DNA from: Thioalkalivibrio thiocyanodenitrificans ARhD 1
Lineage (GTDB): Bacteria; Pseudomonadota; Gammaproteobacteria; Ectothiorhodospirales; Ectothiorhodospiraceae
Reading direction: 5' to 3'
Assembly: GCF_000378965.1 (NCBI RefSeq)
Contig: NZ_KB900536.1
Span: forward strand, 2,977,407-3,041,406
Length of the DNA: 64,000 nucleotides
Positions within the stretch are counted from its first letter, which is position 1. The number at the start of each line of letters is the position of its first letter. This document shows, piece by piece, positions 26,728 through 35,301 of this stretch. Under the pieces are notes generated by a model. It was not told where the DNA came from, made no database searches, and was given only the letters and a program-made list of their open reading frames with translations. The translations under genes were made by a program, and so were the position numbers.

Positions 26728-27266
26728 TGAAGTGGGAAGGGTGAATTGGGAAGTGGGAATGGAAGTACGAAGTGAGAATTGGGAAGTGGGAAGTGGGAAG
26801 TGGGAGATAACAAGTGAATTGATGGGGGCAGGGAGGCTCCGGGGATATGGACGACTTGCAGGGCAGGACGAAGCGGCTGGCGCTTGAGGTGATCCGGCTG
26901 GTGGGGAGATTGCCGGGGTCCACGGAAGGCCGAATCATCGGCAGGCAGGTGCTGCGCTCGGCGACATCGGTGGGCGCGCACTATCGGGAATGCCGGCACA
27001 GTCGCTCCCGGGCGGAGTTCAGAAGCAAGCTGGGCCTCGCGTTACAGGAGCTTGAAGAGACGCTCTACTGGCTGGAGCTGCTGAAGGAATCCAATGTGTC
27101 CGCGGGCCCGAGGCTTGCGGCGCTGATGAACGAATGCGACGAGTTGATCGCCATACTGATCACATGTATCAAAACGACCAGACAATCGGGCAGACGTTGA
27201 TGGCCAACGCAAGGGTGAACGAAGCGGGCTCCCATTCCCACTTCCCAATTCCCCCTTCCCACTTCA
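26728..27266 (+). mobile_element. 539-bp inverted-repeat element carrying an S23/IVP-type gene inside the mrp operon
   Basis: Near-perfect terminal inverted repeats of 36 bp (26728-26763 and 27231-27266, two mismatches) enclose one ORF (26847-27200). The left end is followed by tandem GGGAAGT heptamers (26778-26804). The element fills almost the whole gap between mrpB (stop 26725) and mrpC (ATG 27280), genes that normally abut. ORF-less palindromes sharing the end sequence lie at 20864-20953 and 48885-48949. It resembles the intervening sequences of bacterial 23S rRNA, which also consist of a long stem around an S23 gene. No target-site duplication could be defined with confidence, so mobility is inferred. 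Confidence 0.75.
26847..27200 (+). CDS. Four helix bundle protein, 23S rRNA intervening-sequence (S23/IVP) type
   Basis: 117 aa, the usual size of the family (~115-125). It has the signature order: [17 protein letters not shown] (helix 1), [26 protein letters not shown] (with the 'Q-x-x-RSA-x-S-x-xANxxE'-like core), [26 protein letters not shown] (helix 3), and a C-terminal helix of [15 protein letters not shown]. These proteins form basic pentameric four-helix bundles related to the DGR accessory protein Avd; function unknown, nucleic-acid binding assumed. It is the only gene within the inverted-repeat element, in the same direction as the mrp genes. Confidence 0.9.
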   Translation: MDDLQGRTKRLALEVIRLVGRLPGSTEGRIIGRQVLRSATSVGAHYRECRHSRSRAEFRSKLGLALQELEETLYWLELLKESNVSAGPRLAALMNECDELIAILITCIKTTRQSGRR

Positions 27267-27279
27267 GGAGCGTTTCCCC

Positions 27280-27627
27280 ATGGAAACGCTGATGGCCTTC
27301 GCCGTCGGCGGCCTCTATGCCGCCGCCGTGTACATGATCCTGCGCCGCTCCATCGTGAAGCTGGTGATCGGGCTCATCCTGCTGTCCAACGCGGCCAACC
27401 TGCTGATCTTCACGGCGGCGGGCATGGACCGGGGCCTTCCGCCGCTGGTGGCCGAGGGTGCGCTGGTGCCGGACGGACCGGTGGCGGATCCGCTGGCGCA
27501 GGCGCTCATCCTCACGGCCATCGTGATCGGTTTCGGCGTGCTGGCCTTTGCCGTGGTGCTTATCCACCGGGCCTACGAGGTGGTCGGTGCCGATGACATG
27601 GACCAGATGAAGGATACCGACACATGA
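27280..27627 (+). CDS. mrpC: Mrp antiporter subunit C
   Basis: 115 aa, NuoK-like, with three membrane helices; [27 protein letters not shown] is typical. CAGGAG stands 12 bases upstream of the ATG, within a few bases of the element's right end, so the element provides or preserves its ribosome site. It overlaps mrpD by 4 bases. Confidence 0.95.
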   Translation: METLMAFAVGGLYAAAVYMILRRSIVKLVIGLILLSNAANLLIFTAAGMDRGLPPLVAEGALVPDGPVADPLAQALILTAIVIGFGVLAFAVVLIHRAYEVVGADDMDQMKDTDT

Positions 27628-29135
27628 CCACGGTGGTGGCGTTGCCGGTCATCATTCCGCTGCTGGCGGGCGCCGTGTCGCTGGCCCTGTGGCAGTCGCG
27701 CCTGGCCCAGCGCGCCATCGGCGTGATCGGCACGCTGGCGCTCATGTGGGTGTCGGTGGATCTGTTGCTTGCCACCTGGCGCGAGGGCATCCTCGTGATG
27801 CACATGGGCAACTGGCAGGCGCCGTTCGGGATCGTGCTGGTGTCCGACATGCTCGGGGCCATCATGGTGGTGCTCACCGCCATCATCGGCCTGGCGGTAG
27901 CCGTCTACTCGCTGTCCGGCGTGAGCGCGCGCCACGAGCACTTCGGGTATTACCCGCTCATGCACCTGCTGCTGGCCGGCGTCAACGGCGCCTTCCTGAC
28001 AGGCGACATCTTCAACCTGTACGTGTGGTTCGAGGTCATGCTGGTGGCCTCGTTCGCATTGCTGATCCTGGGCGGCGAACGCGCGCAGATGGAAGGGGCC
28101 ATCAAGTACGTCACCCTGAACCTGCTGTCCTCCGTGCTGCTGCTCTCGGGCATCGGACTGCTCTATGGCCTGACCGGCACCCTCAACATGGCCGATTTGG
28201 CCGTGAAGCTGGCCGACGTGGACGACCCGGGGATCATCACAGTCATCGCCATGCTGTTCATGGTGTCGTTTGGCATCAAGGCGGCGGCGTTTCCGTTCTT
28301 CTTCTGGCTGCCGGCCTCCTATCACACGCCGCTGGTGGCCGTGTCGGCACTGTTCGCCGGCCTGCTCACCAAGGTGGGGGTGTACGCGCTGTTCCGGGTA
28401 TTCACGCTGATCTTCGACCAGGACGTGGGCTATACCCACACGTTGCTCCTGTGGATGGCCGGGCTGACCATGCTCACGGGCGTGCTGGGCGCCGCGGCGC
28501 AGTTCGAGATCCGGCGCATCCTGTCGTTTCACATCATCAGCCAGATCGGCTACATGATCCTCGGGCTCGCCCTGTTCACCCCGCTGGCTATCGTGGGCGG
28601 CGTGTTCTACATCATGCACCACATCATCGTGAAGGCGAACCTGTTCCTGGTGAGCGGCGTGGTGCACCGCCTCAAGGGCACCCATGACCTCAAGAAGCTG
28701 GGCGGGCTGTACCGCACGCACCCGTGGCTTGGTGTGTTGTTCATGGTGCCGGCGCTCTCGCTGGCCGGGCTGCCGCCGTTGTCCGGATTCTTCGCCAAGT
28801 TCATCCTGATCCGTGCCGGCGTGGAGGTCGAGGCCTGGTGGATCGTGGGGGTCGCGCTGCTGGTGGGCCTGCTGACGCTCTACTCCATGATCAAGATCTG
28901 GGCGGAGGTCTTCTGGAAGGCCCAGCCCGATGGCGGTGACGGGCAGGCAGCGGCGGTGTCCGGGCAGGGCGGCGGCCTGTGGCTGATGGTGTTGCCGATT
29001 GTCGGGCTTGCCCTTATGACCCTGTTCATCGGTCTGTATGGCCAGCCCATCTACCTGCTGGCCGAGCGCGCGGCCCACGAGATGCTCAACCCCGCGCTCT
29101 ACATCGACGCCGTGCTGGGAGGGCGGGCCACATGA
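27624..29135 (+). CDS. mrpD: Mrp antiporter subunit D
   Basis: 503 aa, NuoM/N-like with about 14 helices. The key Glu is in [17 protein letters not shown] and the key Lys in [22 protein letters not shown]. It also has the broken-helix region [10 protein letters not shown]-like [16 protein letters not shown]. It carries the proton pathway with MrpA. It overlaps mrpC and mrpE by 4 bases each. Confidence 0.96.
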   Translation: MTTVVALPVIIPLLAGAVSLALWQSRLAQRAIGVIGTLALMWVSVDLLLATWREGILVMHMGNWQAPFGIVLVSDMLGAIMVVLTAIIGLAVAVYSLSGVSARHEHFGYYPLMHLLLAGVNGAFLTGDIFNLYVWFEVMLVASFALLILGGERAQMEGAIKYVTLNLLSSVLLLSGIGLLYGLTGTLNMADLAVKLADVDDPGIITVIAMLFMVSFGIKAAAFPFFFWLPASYHTPLVAVSALFAGLLTKVGVYALFRVFTLIFDQDVGYTHTLLLWMAGLTMLTGVLGAAAQFEIRRILSFHIISQIGYMILGLALFTPLAIVGGVFYIMHHIIVKANLFLVSGVVHRLKGTHDLKKLGGLYRTHPWLGVLFMVPALSLAGLPPLSGFFAKFILIRAGVEVEAWWIVGVALLVGLLTLYSMIKIWAEVFWKAQPDGGDGQAAAVSGQGGGLWLMVLPIVGLALMTLFIGLYGQPIYLLAERAAHEMLNPALYIDAVLGGRAT

Positions 29136-29605
29136 TCGCGCTCACCTGGAACATCATCCTGGCGCTGATCTGGGTGTCGCTGTCCGGCCACTTCACCGCC
29201 ATCAACCTGTTCATCGGTTTCGTGCTGGGTTATCTGATCCTGGCCTATGCGCTGCGCGACCTGCCCGCGTTCGCCAACTACGCGGGCAAGGGGCCGCGTT
29301 TCGTGCGCTTCGTGGGCTTCTTCATCAAGGAACTGGTCAAGTCCAACCTGCGCGTGGCCCATGACGTGCTCACGCGCACCCATCACATGCGCCCGGCGGT
29401 GATCGCCTTTCCGTTGATAGCCCAGAGCGACGGCGAGATCACCATCCTGGCGAACCTCATCTCGCTCACCCCGGGAACGCTGAGCCTCGATGTCTCCAGT
29501 GACCGGAAGGTGCTCTACATCCACGTCATGTATTTCGATGACGAGGAGGAGGTGCACGCCAGTATCCGGTACATGGAGACCCGGATGCTGGAAGTGCTGC
29601 GCTGA
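29132..29605 (+). CDS. mrpE: Mrp antiporter subunit E
   Basis: 157 aa from the ATG at 29132 (overlapping the mrpD stop). Two or three N-terminal helices (TWNIILALIWVSLSG, NLFIGFVLGYLILAYAL) are followed by a cytoplasmic domain with LANLISLTPGTLSLDVSSD, the MrpE hallmark. Confidence 0.95.
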   Translation: MIALTWNIILALIWVSLSGHFTAINLFIGFVLGYLILAYALRDLPAFANYAGKGPRFVRFVGFFIKELVKSNLRVAHDVLTRTHHMRPAVIAFPLIAQSDGEITILANLISLTPGTLSLDVSSDRKVLYIHVMYFDDEEEVHASIRYMETRMLEVLR

Positions 29606-29617
29606 CGCGGAGGAATC

Positions 29618-29893
29618 ATGCTCACTGTCGCCTCGTTCATCGCTTATGTACTGCTCGGTCTGGCGCTGCTGTTCAGCCTGATCCGGTTGGTGCGCGGCCC
29701 CAGTCTGCCGGACCGTGTGGTGGCGCTCGAACTGATCGCATCGCTCACGGTGGGTTTCATCGCCGTGTACGTGATCACCAGCGGCAAGACCGCATTCCTG
29801 GACGTGGCCATGGTGCTCGCGCTGACCGCTTTCCTGGCCGCCATCGGCTTCGCCAGGTACCTGGAGAAGGGAGGGCATCGCGAAGATGATTGA
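29618..29893 (+). CDS. mrpF: Mrp antiporter subunit F
   Basis: 91 aa with three helices. RLVRGPSLPDRVVALELI is the MrpF motif with the conserved Asp/Arg. GGAGGAATC lies just before the ATG. The end overlaps mrpG by 8 bases. Confidence 0.95.
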   Translation: MLTVASFIAYVLLGLALLFSLIRLVRGPSLPDRVVALELIASLTVGFIAVYVITSGKTAFLDVAMVLALTAFLAAIGFARYLEKGGHREDD

Positions 29894-30272
29894 GTGGGTG
29901 ACCAGCTTCTTCCTGATCATCGGCGCCGGCTTCATGCTGGTGGCCGGCCTGGGTGTCTGGCGCATGCCGGATCTGCTCACCCGCATGCACGCCACCACCA
30001 AGGCCGGTGTGCTCGGCGCCGGCCTCATGCTGGTCGGGGTGGGCGTGTACTTCTGGGAGGTCAGCGTGCTGGTGCGCGTCGTTGCGGTGATCGGCTTCAT
30101 CATGCTCACCGCGCCCGTGGCCGCCCACATGATCGGCCGTGCCGGGTACTTCGTGGGCGTGCCCTTGTGGGAAGGCACCCTCAAGGACGAACTCAAGGGG
30201 CGCTACGACGAGGAGACGCACATTCTGGCGAGTCCGCCGACCGCCGAAGGCGGTCGGAAGGATGAAGGATAG
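29886..30272 (+). CDS. mrpG: Mrp antiporter subunit G
   Basis: 128 aa with three helices. GVWRMPDLLTRMHATTKAGVLGAGLML is the MrpG motif, followed by VAAHMIGRAGYF. It is the last gene of the operon. The soluble tail (KGRYDEETHILASPPT) is a little longer than in Bacillus MrpG; the final residues are encoded by GGAAGGATGAAGG repeat words. Confidence 0.95.
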   Translation: MIEWVTSFFLIIGAGFMLVAGLGVWRMPDLLTRMHATTKAGVLGAGLMLVGVGVYFWEVSVLVRVVAVIGFIMLTAPVAAHMIGRAGYFVGVPLWEGTLKDELKGRYDEETHILASPPTAEGGRKDEG

Positions 30273-30278
30273 CCTTTG

Positions 30279-30399
30279 GAAGGATGAAGGATGAAGGATG
30301 AAGGTTAAGTTAAACCCCTGATCTCCCCCCCTCATGGGGAGGGCCGGGGTGGGGTGGTTTCATTCAACCTTCATCCTTCAACCTTCAACCTTTGACTCA
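30279..30399. repeat. Palindrome built from GGATGAA heptamers, mrpG/osmC junction
   Basis: The left arm (30279-30306) has four GGATGAA units and the right arm (30366-30395) has the complementary TTCATCC/TTCAACC units. An inner CTCCCC..GGGGAG hairpin is at 30322-30341. It lies between convergent genes and overlaps the end of the osmC-like gene. The same heptamers form the array at 41665-41755. Confidence 0.8.
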
Positions 30400-30851
30400 A
30401 CCACCTCCAGCTCCACGTCCACGTTGCCCAGCAGTGCCTTGTGCACGGGGCACAGGTCCAGCATGCGGTGGAACGTCTCCCGGGCCATTTCATCCAGGGT
30501 GGTGGCGATATGAAGGGTCACGCACAGTGATTCGACGGTGCATCGCCGGATGCTTACCTTCCACCGGATTTCAAGGCGCATGGCGGCGGGCAGCCGGCGG
30601 CGTTCCATGAAACGGCCCGCGAATTCGGACAGGCAGCCGCCCAGGGCGAGGGCCAGGTGCTCCACGGGACACAGTCCGTAAGCGCCGTCCCCGGCCCGGG
30701 GCCCGCCTTGCGGCTCCACCTCCAGCGTGCTGTCGTCCCGGCGGCGCAGGATCAGCAGTCCCTCGCTGGGCGCACGTGCCCCGTGGCCTCCCATGGGACA
30801 GATGCCCTGCGATGACGGGGGGGCGGGTGCGGGGGTGGCGTCCGGTTCCAT
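30378..30851 (-). CDS. OsmC/Ohr family protein
   Basis: 157 aa. It has the two family cysteines: CPVEHLALALGGCLSEF (first, in the long central helix) and MLDLCPVHKALLGNVDVEL (second). OsmC proteins reduce organic hydroperoxides with this Cys pair, but many paralogues are uncharacterised. It is unusual in an N-terminal Pro-rich extension (APAPPSSQGICPMGGHG) of ~25 residues with a CPMGGHG segment that might bind metal. Confidence 0.82.
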   Translation of the reverse strand: MEPDATPAPAPPSSQGICPMGGHGARAPSEGLLILRRRDDSTLEVEPQGGPRAGDGAYGLCPVEHLALALGGCLSEFAGRFMERRRLPAAMRLEIRWKVSIRRCTVESLCVTLHIATTLDEMARETFHRMLDLCPVHKALLGNVDVELEVVESKVEG

Positions 30852-31110
30852 GATCTAGGAGGCTAGAACCCCACAAGCTCCGGGGAAACAACCTGTTTGG
30901 GATATGACCGTACCCTGTATATGGGATACGCGCATGGAGATCGGCCGGGACAGAGCGGGCCGACGGTTCATTCAGGTACTCAATTGAATCATGTATGGCG
31001 CGCGCCATAGTACCATGCGCCTTGCGGGGCGGATCACCGCGTGTTCCGGCAGGACGGGCGCGCGCTGATCCGCCGGGCACCCGCAGTCACGATCATCCCG
31101 GGAGGCGGCA

Positions 31111-31668
31111 ATGCCGGATCATCGGATATCCAGGGGACAGCAATCGCGTTCGAACGGCCGCGGAGACCTGTGGCCCTCGGCCCGGTATCACCGGCTCGTG
31201 CGGTCACTCGAACGGCGCGTGGGTGAGGAGATCTACATCTCCGTCGTCTCCTTCAACGGGGCCTTCCGCAAGGAGGGCCAGCCCTACCGGCTCCTGGCCG
31301 TGACCCCCTATCCGAGTCCCCGCGCGCATCCGCATCCCCCGAAGCGGGCCTATCCGCACATGCTGGTTCTGGAGTCCGTTCGCGGGGCCGGTCAGAAAGA
31401 CATTGACTGGCGCAGCGGCCAGTACCACGGCGGGGCCGTCAACCTGGCCCATGTGGGCACCATCACCACGCGCCCTTTTCCGCAAAGGGCCGGAGAGTTC
31501 CTCTACGCCAACCTGGACCTGCTGGCCGCCTACTACGGCCGTTCCACCGCCGCCCTGCTGGCCGACCGGGTGGTGCCCGCGCGCGCCTGCGTCGAGTCCG
31601 GTATGCCCGCTGGCCGGGGTGGACAGCCTTCGCTGCCGGCCGGTTCCGATTGCGGCCCGTCCAACTGA
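31111..31668 (+). CDS. Hypothetical protein, 185 aa
   Basis: The start at 31111 has GGGAGG 6 bases upstream. It is basic and soluble, with no signal peptide. Features are EEIYISVVSFNGAFRKEGQPYR in the middle, a His/Pro-rich stretch (PYPSPRAHPHPPKRAYPHM), and GEFLYANLDLLAAYYGRST near the C-terminus. I do not recognise it. It is followed by 260 bases and then the MerR-controlled operon. The 259-bp spacer before it contains near-palindromic GTACCC..GGGATAC (30909-30930) and GGCGCGCGCC; nothing else is seen. Confidence 0.6.
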   Translation: MPDHRISRGQQSRSNGRGDLWPSARYHRLVRSLERRVGEEIYISVVSFNGAFRKEGQPYRLLAVTPYPSPRAHPHPPKRAYPHMLVLESVRGAGQKDIDWRSGQYHGGAVNLAHVGTITTRPFPQRAGEFLYANLDLLAAYYGRSTAALLADRVVPARACVESGMPAGRGGQPSLPAGSDCGPSN

Positions 31669-31709
31669 ACCGGCCGGCCCGTCGTGCCGGGCCGCCCGAC
31701 TCGAAGGAC

Positions 31710-31740
31710 TTGACCTGGAGTCAGCTCCAGGTCGTAGTCT
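31710..31740 (+). promoter_or_regulatory. MerR-type promoter with 19-bp spacer and dyad operator
   Basis: The -35 TTGACC (31710-31715) and -10 TAGTCT (31735-31740) are 19 bp apart. The spacer holds the dyad ACCTGGAG-TCAG-CTCCAGGT. This over-long spacer with a central palindrome is the hallmark of promoters that MerR-family activators untwist. It precedes an operon that ends in a merR-type gene. The leader to the first gene is about 180 bases and could encode a 38-codon peptide (31750-31866), which I do not call. Confidence 0.8.
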
Positions 31741-31927
31741 TGGTTTCTGATGAACCGCCCCGACAATCGCGGAGGCTGGTCACGGATCGGGACGGGGATC
31801 CGAGGGTGTTCCAGGGCAGCGCCGTCAGCGCTGGCTCCGGGGCGTATCTTCGACCATCTCCACTGAGACGGATCGGGGGAAGGATGTCAAAACCCCGGGC
31901 GGCGTAATGACCCGAGGAGGAACGGCC

Positions 31928-32197
31928 ATGGCGATCGAGATCGAGATCTTCGCTTCGCCCGGCTGCACCAAGTGCGGCCATGCGAAGGACGTGCTGCGCC
32001 GGCTGGTGGACGAGGTGGGCGCAGGGCGCATCCACTGGCGCGAGGTCAACGTGCTGGAGGAACTGGACCACGCCGTGGAGGTCGGCGTGCTGACGACACC
32101 GGCCATTGCCATCGACGGCGTCCTGGTGTTCGCGGGTCTGCCCCGGGCCGCGCAACTGCGCGGTGAACTGCAGCGCCGGCTCGGAGGGGCGGCGTGA
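31928..32197 (+). CDS. Thioredoxin/glutaredoxin-fold protein
   Basis: 89 aa from the ATG at 31928, with GAGGAGGAA 6 bases upstream. The redox motif CTKC is in EIFASPGCTKCGHAKDVL, and the cis-Pro is in VLTTPAIAIDGVLVF. It resembles the small 'thioredoxin family' proteins (TrxA-like/MTH895) that sit beside CcdA-type permeases. It probably passes electrons to, or receives them from, the membrane protein encoded next (overlap of 4 bases). Confidence 0.85.
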   Translation: MAIEIEIFASPGCTKCGHAKDVLRRLVDEVGAGRIHWREVNVLEELDHAVEVGVLTTPAIAIDGVLVFAGLPRAAQLRGELQRRLGGAA

Positions 32198-33498
32198 TGG
32201 AGATCTGGCTGCTCGCCGGCGCCGCTGCACTCGGCATCCTGTCGTTCTTCGAGCCCTGCACCATCGCCACCCACACGGTCTTCGCGGCGCGCACCCATCG
32301 CGGCGCGTCGGGGCATCGGGCCGCGGAACTGATCCTGCTGTGGGCGACCCGAAGCCTCCTGTGTGTCGGGCTGCTCCTGCTCGCCGTGACCTGGATTCCC
32401 TCGGGGCTCCCGGGGCCGGCGACGGCGATCACTGCCCTGCTGGTCATGGGCAGTGTCTATCTGGTATCACGCTATCTCTACGTCCCCGTGCCCCATCTGG
32501 CGTTCCATCGCCTGCTGCCCGGCGGAGCCCGTCTGCCGCACGCGATGCAACTGGGCCTCACGCTGCCCGCCTGCACCATCCCGCTGTTTGCGGTGGTGGC
32601 CGGCCTGAGTTCGGTGGTGGGCGATACAAGGCTCGCGGTCGCGGCGGGGCTTCTGTTTGCGGGCCTGTTCACACTGCCCACGGCCTGGGCCGGCTGGCAC
32701 GGAGTGGGCGAGGGGACGCAGCGTGTACTCACCGCGGCGGCGCGATCGGTGCCGGTGCTTACCGCATTACTGCTTTTCGGTGCCGCGCTGCTGATCGTTC
32801 TCAATACATGGGATCTCGATCTGGATGCCTATGCCGCGGGGCTCGATGCGGGGGGCATCGCAGCCCTGGCGATCGCCTTCGGCGCCGGCGTGCTGTTCAG
32901 TTTCAATCCCGTGGCATTCGGCTCGATCCCCGTGGCTATCGCCTACGTGACCCGGGCGCGCACCCAGGGCGAGGCCCTGAAGCTCGGCGGTGCATTCATT
33001 GCGGGTCTGGTGCTGACCCATGTGCTGCTCGGTGTTTTCGCCGCCCTGGCGGGCGGTTTCGCCGCGGTGCGATTCTTCGGTCGGGAATGGGGTCTGGTGC
33101 TCGGTCCCCTGCTCATTGTTCTGGGTCTGATCTGGGCCGGCTGGCTGCGCGTGCGTCTGCCCTGGTTCGGCCTCCGGGGGCGGCGGGTGAACGGGTCCCT
33201 TGGGGCCTTTGCCCTGGGCATCCCTTTTGCCGTGGCCCTGTGCCCGTTCTGCACGCCTGTCCTTCTCGTGGCGCTGACCACGGCGGCGGCGGTCGGCTCC
33301 GTGGCTTTCGGTGCCGCTCTGCTGCTGGCCTTCGGCCTGGGCCGGGCGGTGCCCATCGCCCTGGGCGCCTGGAGCATGGGCTGGCTGGAGACACTGGAAC
33401 CGTTGCGACGCCATCAGCGTCTGTTTGAGCTCATCGGTGCGCTGGTGCTGATCGCGGTGGGGGTCTACCTGATCCATGAATATCTGTTCCCGGCATGA
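32194..33498 (+). CDS. Duplicated CcdA/DsbD-type membrane protein
   Basis: 434 aa, about 12 helices in two similar halves. Half 1 begins LGILSFFEPCTIA and has GLTLPACTIPLFAVVAGL; half 2 begins AGVLFSFNPVAFGSIPVAIAYV and has VALCPFCTPVLLVALTT. CcdA and DsbD carry one Cys in each of two repeats to move reducing power across the membrane. Here half 2 has lost the first Cys (FNPVAF) but has a C-x2-C pair. The MerR-type regulator, thioredoxin partner and promoter suggest a metal-responsive (for example mercury or copper) thiol-transport system; this is inference. Confidence 0.8.
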   Translation: MMEIWLLAGAAALGILSFFEPCTIATHTVFAARTHRGASGHRAAELILLWATRSLLCVGLLLLAVTWIPSGLPGPATAITALLVMGSVYLVSRYLYVPVPHLAFHRLLPGGARLPHAMQLGLTLPACTIPLFAVVAGLSSVVGDTRLAVAAGLLFAGLFTLPTAWAGWHGVGEGTQRVLTAAARSVPVLTALLLFGAALLIVLNTWDLDLDAYAAGLDAGGIAALAIAFGAGVLFSFNPVAFGSIPVAIAYVTRARTQGEALKLGGAFIAGLVLTHVLLGVFAALAGGFAAVRFFGREWGLVLGPLLIVLGLIWAGWLRVRLPWFGLRGRRVNGSLGAFALGIPFAVALCPFCTPVLLVALTTAAAVGSVAFGAALLLAFGLGRAVPIALGAWSMGWLETLEPLRRHQRLFELIGALVLIAVGVYLIHEYLFPA

Positions 33499-33917
33499 AC
33501 AAGGCGCGCCTGATCACCATCGGTGAGGCAGCACGGTCCCTCGGCGTCGGGGTCGACACGCTGCGTTACTACGAACGGATCGGCCTCGTGCCGAGGCCCG
33601 CTCGTACCCCGGGCAACGCGCGGCTCTACGACAGCCGCGACATGTCGCGGCTGCGCTTCATACGGCGCGCGCAGAAGATGGATTTCAGCCTCGAGGAGAT
33701 CGGTGTGCTGTTGCGCATGCGCGCAGATCCCGCCAACGCGAAGGACGAAGTGCGCAGGCTGACGGCGCGCAAGCTGGAGATCACCGATGCCCGGCTCAGG
33801 GAGCTGACGCAACTGCGTGACGAACTCCGTCTGCTGCTCAACCTCTGTAAAGCGGGTAGCGAGGGTTGTGCCATCCTGGACGAACTCGATGCGCCGGATG
33901 ATGCCGGCCAGATGTAA
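33495..33917 (+). CDS. MerR family transcriptional regulator
   Basis: 140 aa. The N-terminal winged helix is LITIGEAARSLGVGVDTLRYYERIGLVPRP, followed by the dimerisation helix. The effector end LLNLCKAGSEGCAILDEL has two Cys (C-x6-C), as in metal-sensing members such as CueR, ZntR and MerR. It is the last gene of the operon, overlapping the CcdA-like gene by 4 bases, so it probably controls the promoter at 31710-31740. The metal cannot be named from sequence alone. Confidence 0.93.
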   Translation: MNKARLITIGEAARSLGVGVDTLRYYERIGLVPRPARTPGNARLYDSRDMSRLRFIRRAQKMDFSLEEIGVLLRMRADPANAKDEVRRLTARKLEITDARLRELTQLRDELRLLLNLCKAGSEGCAILDELDAPDDAGQM

Positions 33918-34029
33918 AAACGCATTGCTCATGGATGGAACCCCGATAGGACCCGGTGTATGAACTACTCGCCGTTTGCACGATCATACCAGCACACGGT
34001 GCCGCGGCGCGGTGCCGGTGAGGTGAATC

Positions 34030-35172
34030 ATGCAGCAGGAAAAACCCGTCCCGGGCCACGTGGATCCGGAAAGCACTGTGGATACCCGCTACTGGCATGC
34101 GCTTGACGACGGGCGCGCGCAGTGCGATCTCTGCCCGCGCTACTGCAAACTGCGCGAGGGGCAGCGCGGGCTGTGCTTCGTGCGCGCCAACATGGGCGGG
34201 CGGGTGGTGCTGACCACCTACGGGCGCTCCAGCGGCTATTGCGTCGACCCCATCGAAAAAAAGCCGCTCAACCACTTTCTGCCCGGTACCCCGGTGCTCT
34301 CCTTCGGCACTGCCGGCTGCAACCTGGCCTGCAAGTTCTGCCAGAACTGGGACATCAGCAAATCCCGGGAGATGGACACCCTCATGGACCGGGCCGACCC
34401 GCAGACCATCGCGCGCGCCGCCGAGCGGCTGGGCTGTGCGAGCGTGGCCTACACCTACAACGACCCCATCATCTTTCACGAGTACGCCATCGACGTGGCG
34501 AAGGCCTGCCGGGAACGGGGGGTGCGCTCGGTGGCGGTCACCTCGGGTTATGTGTGCGAGGAGCCGCGCCGTGAATTCTACGCGTACATGGACGCCGCCA
34601 ACGTGGACCTCAAGGCCTTTACCGAGGACTTCTACCACAAGGTGACGGGCGGTCACCTGCAGCCGGTGCTCGACACCCTGGTCTACCTGAAGCACGAGAC
34701 CCGCGTCTGGCTCGAAACCACCACCCTGCTCATCCCGGGGCTCAATGACTCCGACGAGGAGCTCGACGAGATGACCCGCTGGGTGGTCCGGGAACTGGGG
34801 CCGGACGTGCCCATGCACTTCACCGCCTTTCATCCGGACTGGAAGATACTGGATCGCCCGCCCACGCCGCGCGTCACCCTCACGCGGGCACGGGAGATCG
34901 CCCTGCGCAACGGCGTGCGCTACGCCTACACCGGCAACGTCCACGACCCGGCGGGGCAGAGCACCTGGTGCCACCACTGCGGCAGGCGCCTGATCGAGCG
35001 CGACGGCTACGTGCTGGGGGAATGGAATCTCACCGAGGATGGGCATTGCCGCTTCTGTGCCTCCCCCTGTGCCGGGGTGTTCGAAGGTCCGGCCGGGCAA
35101 TGGGGCAGCCGGCGCATGCCGGTGCGGCCGGGCGAGTACAGCGAGGCGGTGTCGGGCGAGAAGCTCTCGTAG
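34030..35172 (+). CDS. amrS: Radical SAM enzyme AmrS (AmmeMemoRadiSam system)
   Basis: 380 aa. The radical SAM motif is GCNLACKFCQNWDIS (C-x3-C-x2-C). Outside it are CDLCPRYCKL and C-terminal CHHCGRRL..CRFCASPCAGVF Cys clusters that may hold a further metal. PIEKKPLNHFLPGT and TAGCNLAC are diagnostic of the family linked to MEMO1-like (AmrB) and AMMECR1-like (AmrA) proteins. Neither partner is in this window. Substrate unknown. Confidence 0.92.
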   Translation: MQQEKPVPGHVDPESTVDTRYWHALDDGRAQCDLCPRYCKLREGQRGLCFVRANMGGRVVLTTYGRSSGYCVDPIEKKPLNHFLPGTPVLSFGTAGCNLACKFCQNWDISKSREMDTLMDRADPQTIARAAERLGCASVAYTYNDPIIFHEYAIDVAKACRERGVRSVAVTSGYVCEEPRREFYAYMDAANVDLKAFTEDFYHKVTGGHLQPVLDTLVYLKHETRVWLETTTLLIPGLNDSDEELDEMTRWVVRELGPDVPMHFTAFHPDWKILDRPPTPRVTLTRAREIALRNGVRYAYTGNVHDPAGQSTWCHHCGRRLIERDGYVLGEWNLTEDGHCRFCASPCAGVFEGPAGQWGSRRMPVRPGEYSEAVSGEKLS

Positions 35173-35250
35173 GATGGGCAAAGCGCAGCGTGCCCATGCG
35201 GTCCCGGTCGGCCGCACCGCATGGGTCCGCTTCGCTTGACCCATCCTACG
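35169..35250. repeat. GTAGGATGGG palindrome (REP-type)
   Basis: GTAGGATGGGCAAAGCGCAG at the left and the complementary CCCATCCTAC at 35240-35249. It includes the amrS stop codon and could act as its transcript end. Same family as 18070-18450 and 57795-57895. Confidence 0.8.
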
Positions 35251-35301
35251 GGACTCACCCCTGACCCCGCGCGCCCGGGATCGACGAGCCCGCCCCTGCG
35301 T

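Noticed and set aside
26728-27266. Ordinary insertion sequence
   Set aside because: There is no transposase, and the protein encoded is a four-helix-bundle S23 type; the end repeats do not resemble known IS ends that I recognise.
31750-31866. A 38-codon ORF just after the MerR-type promoter (possible leader peptide)
   Set aside because: No ribosome site is possible so close to the predicted start point, and composition is Arg/Gly-rich without coding signature.
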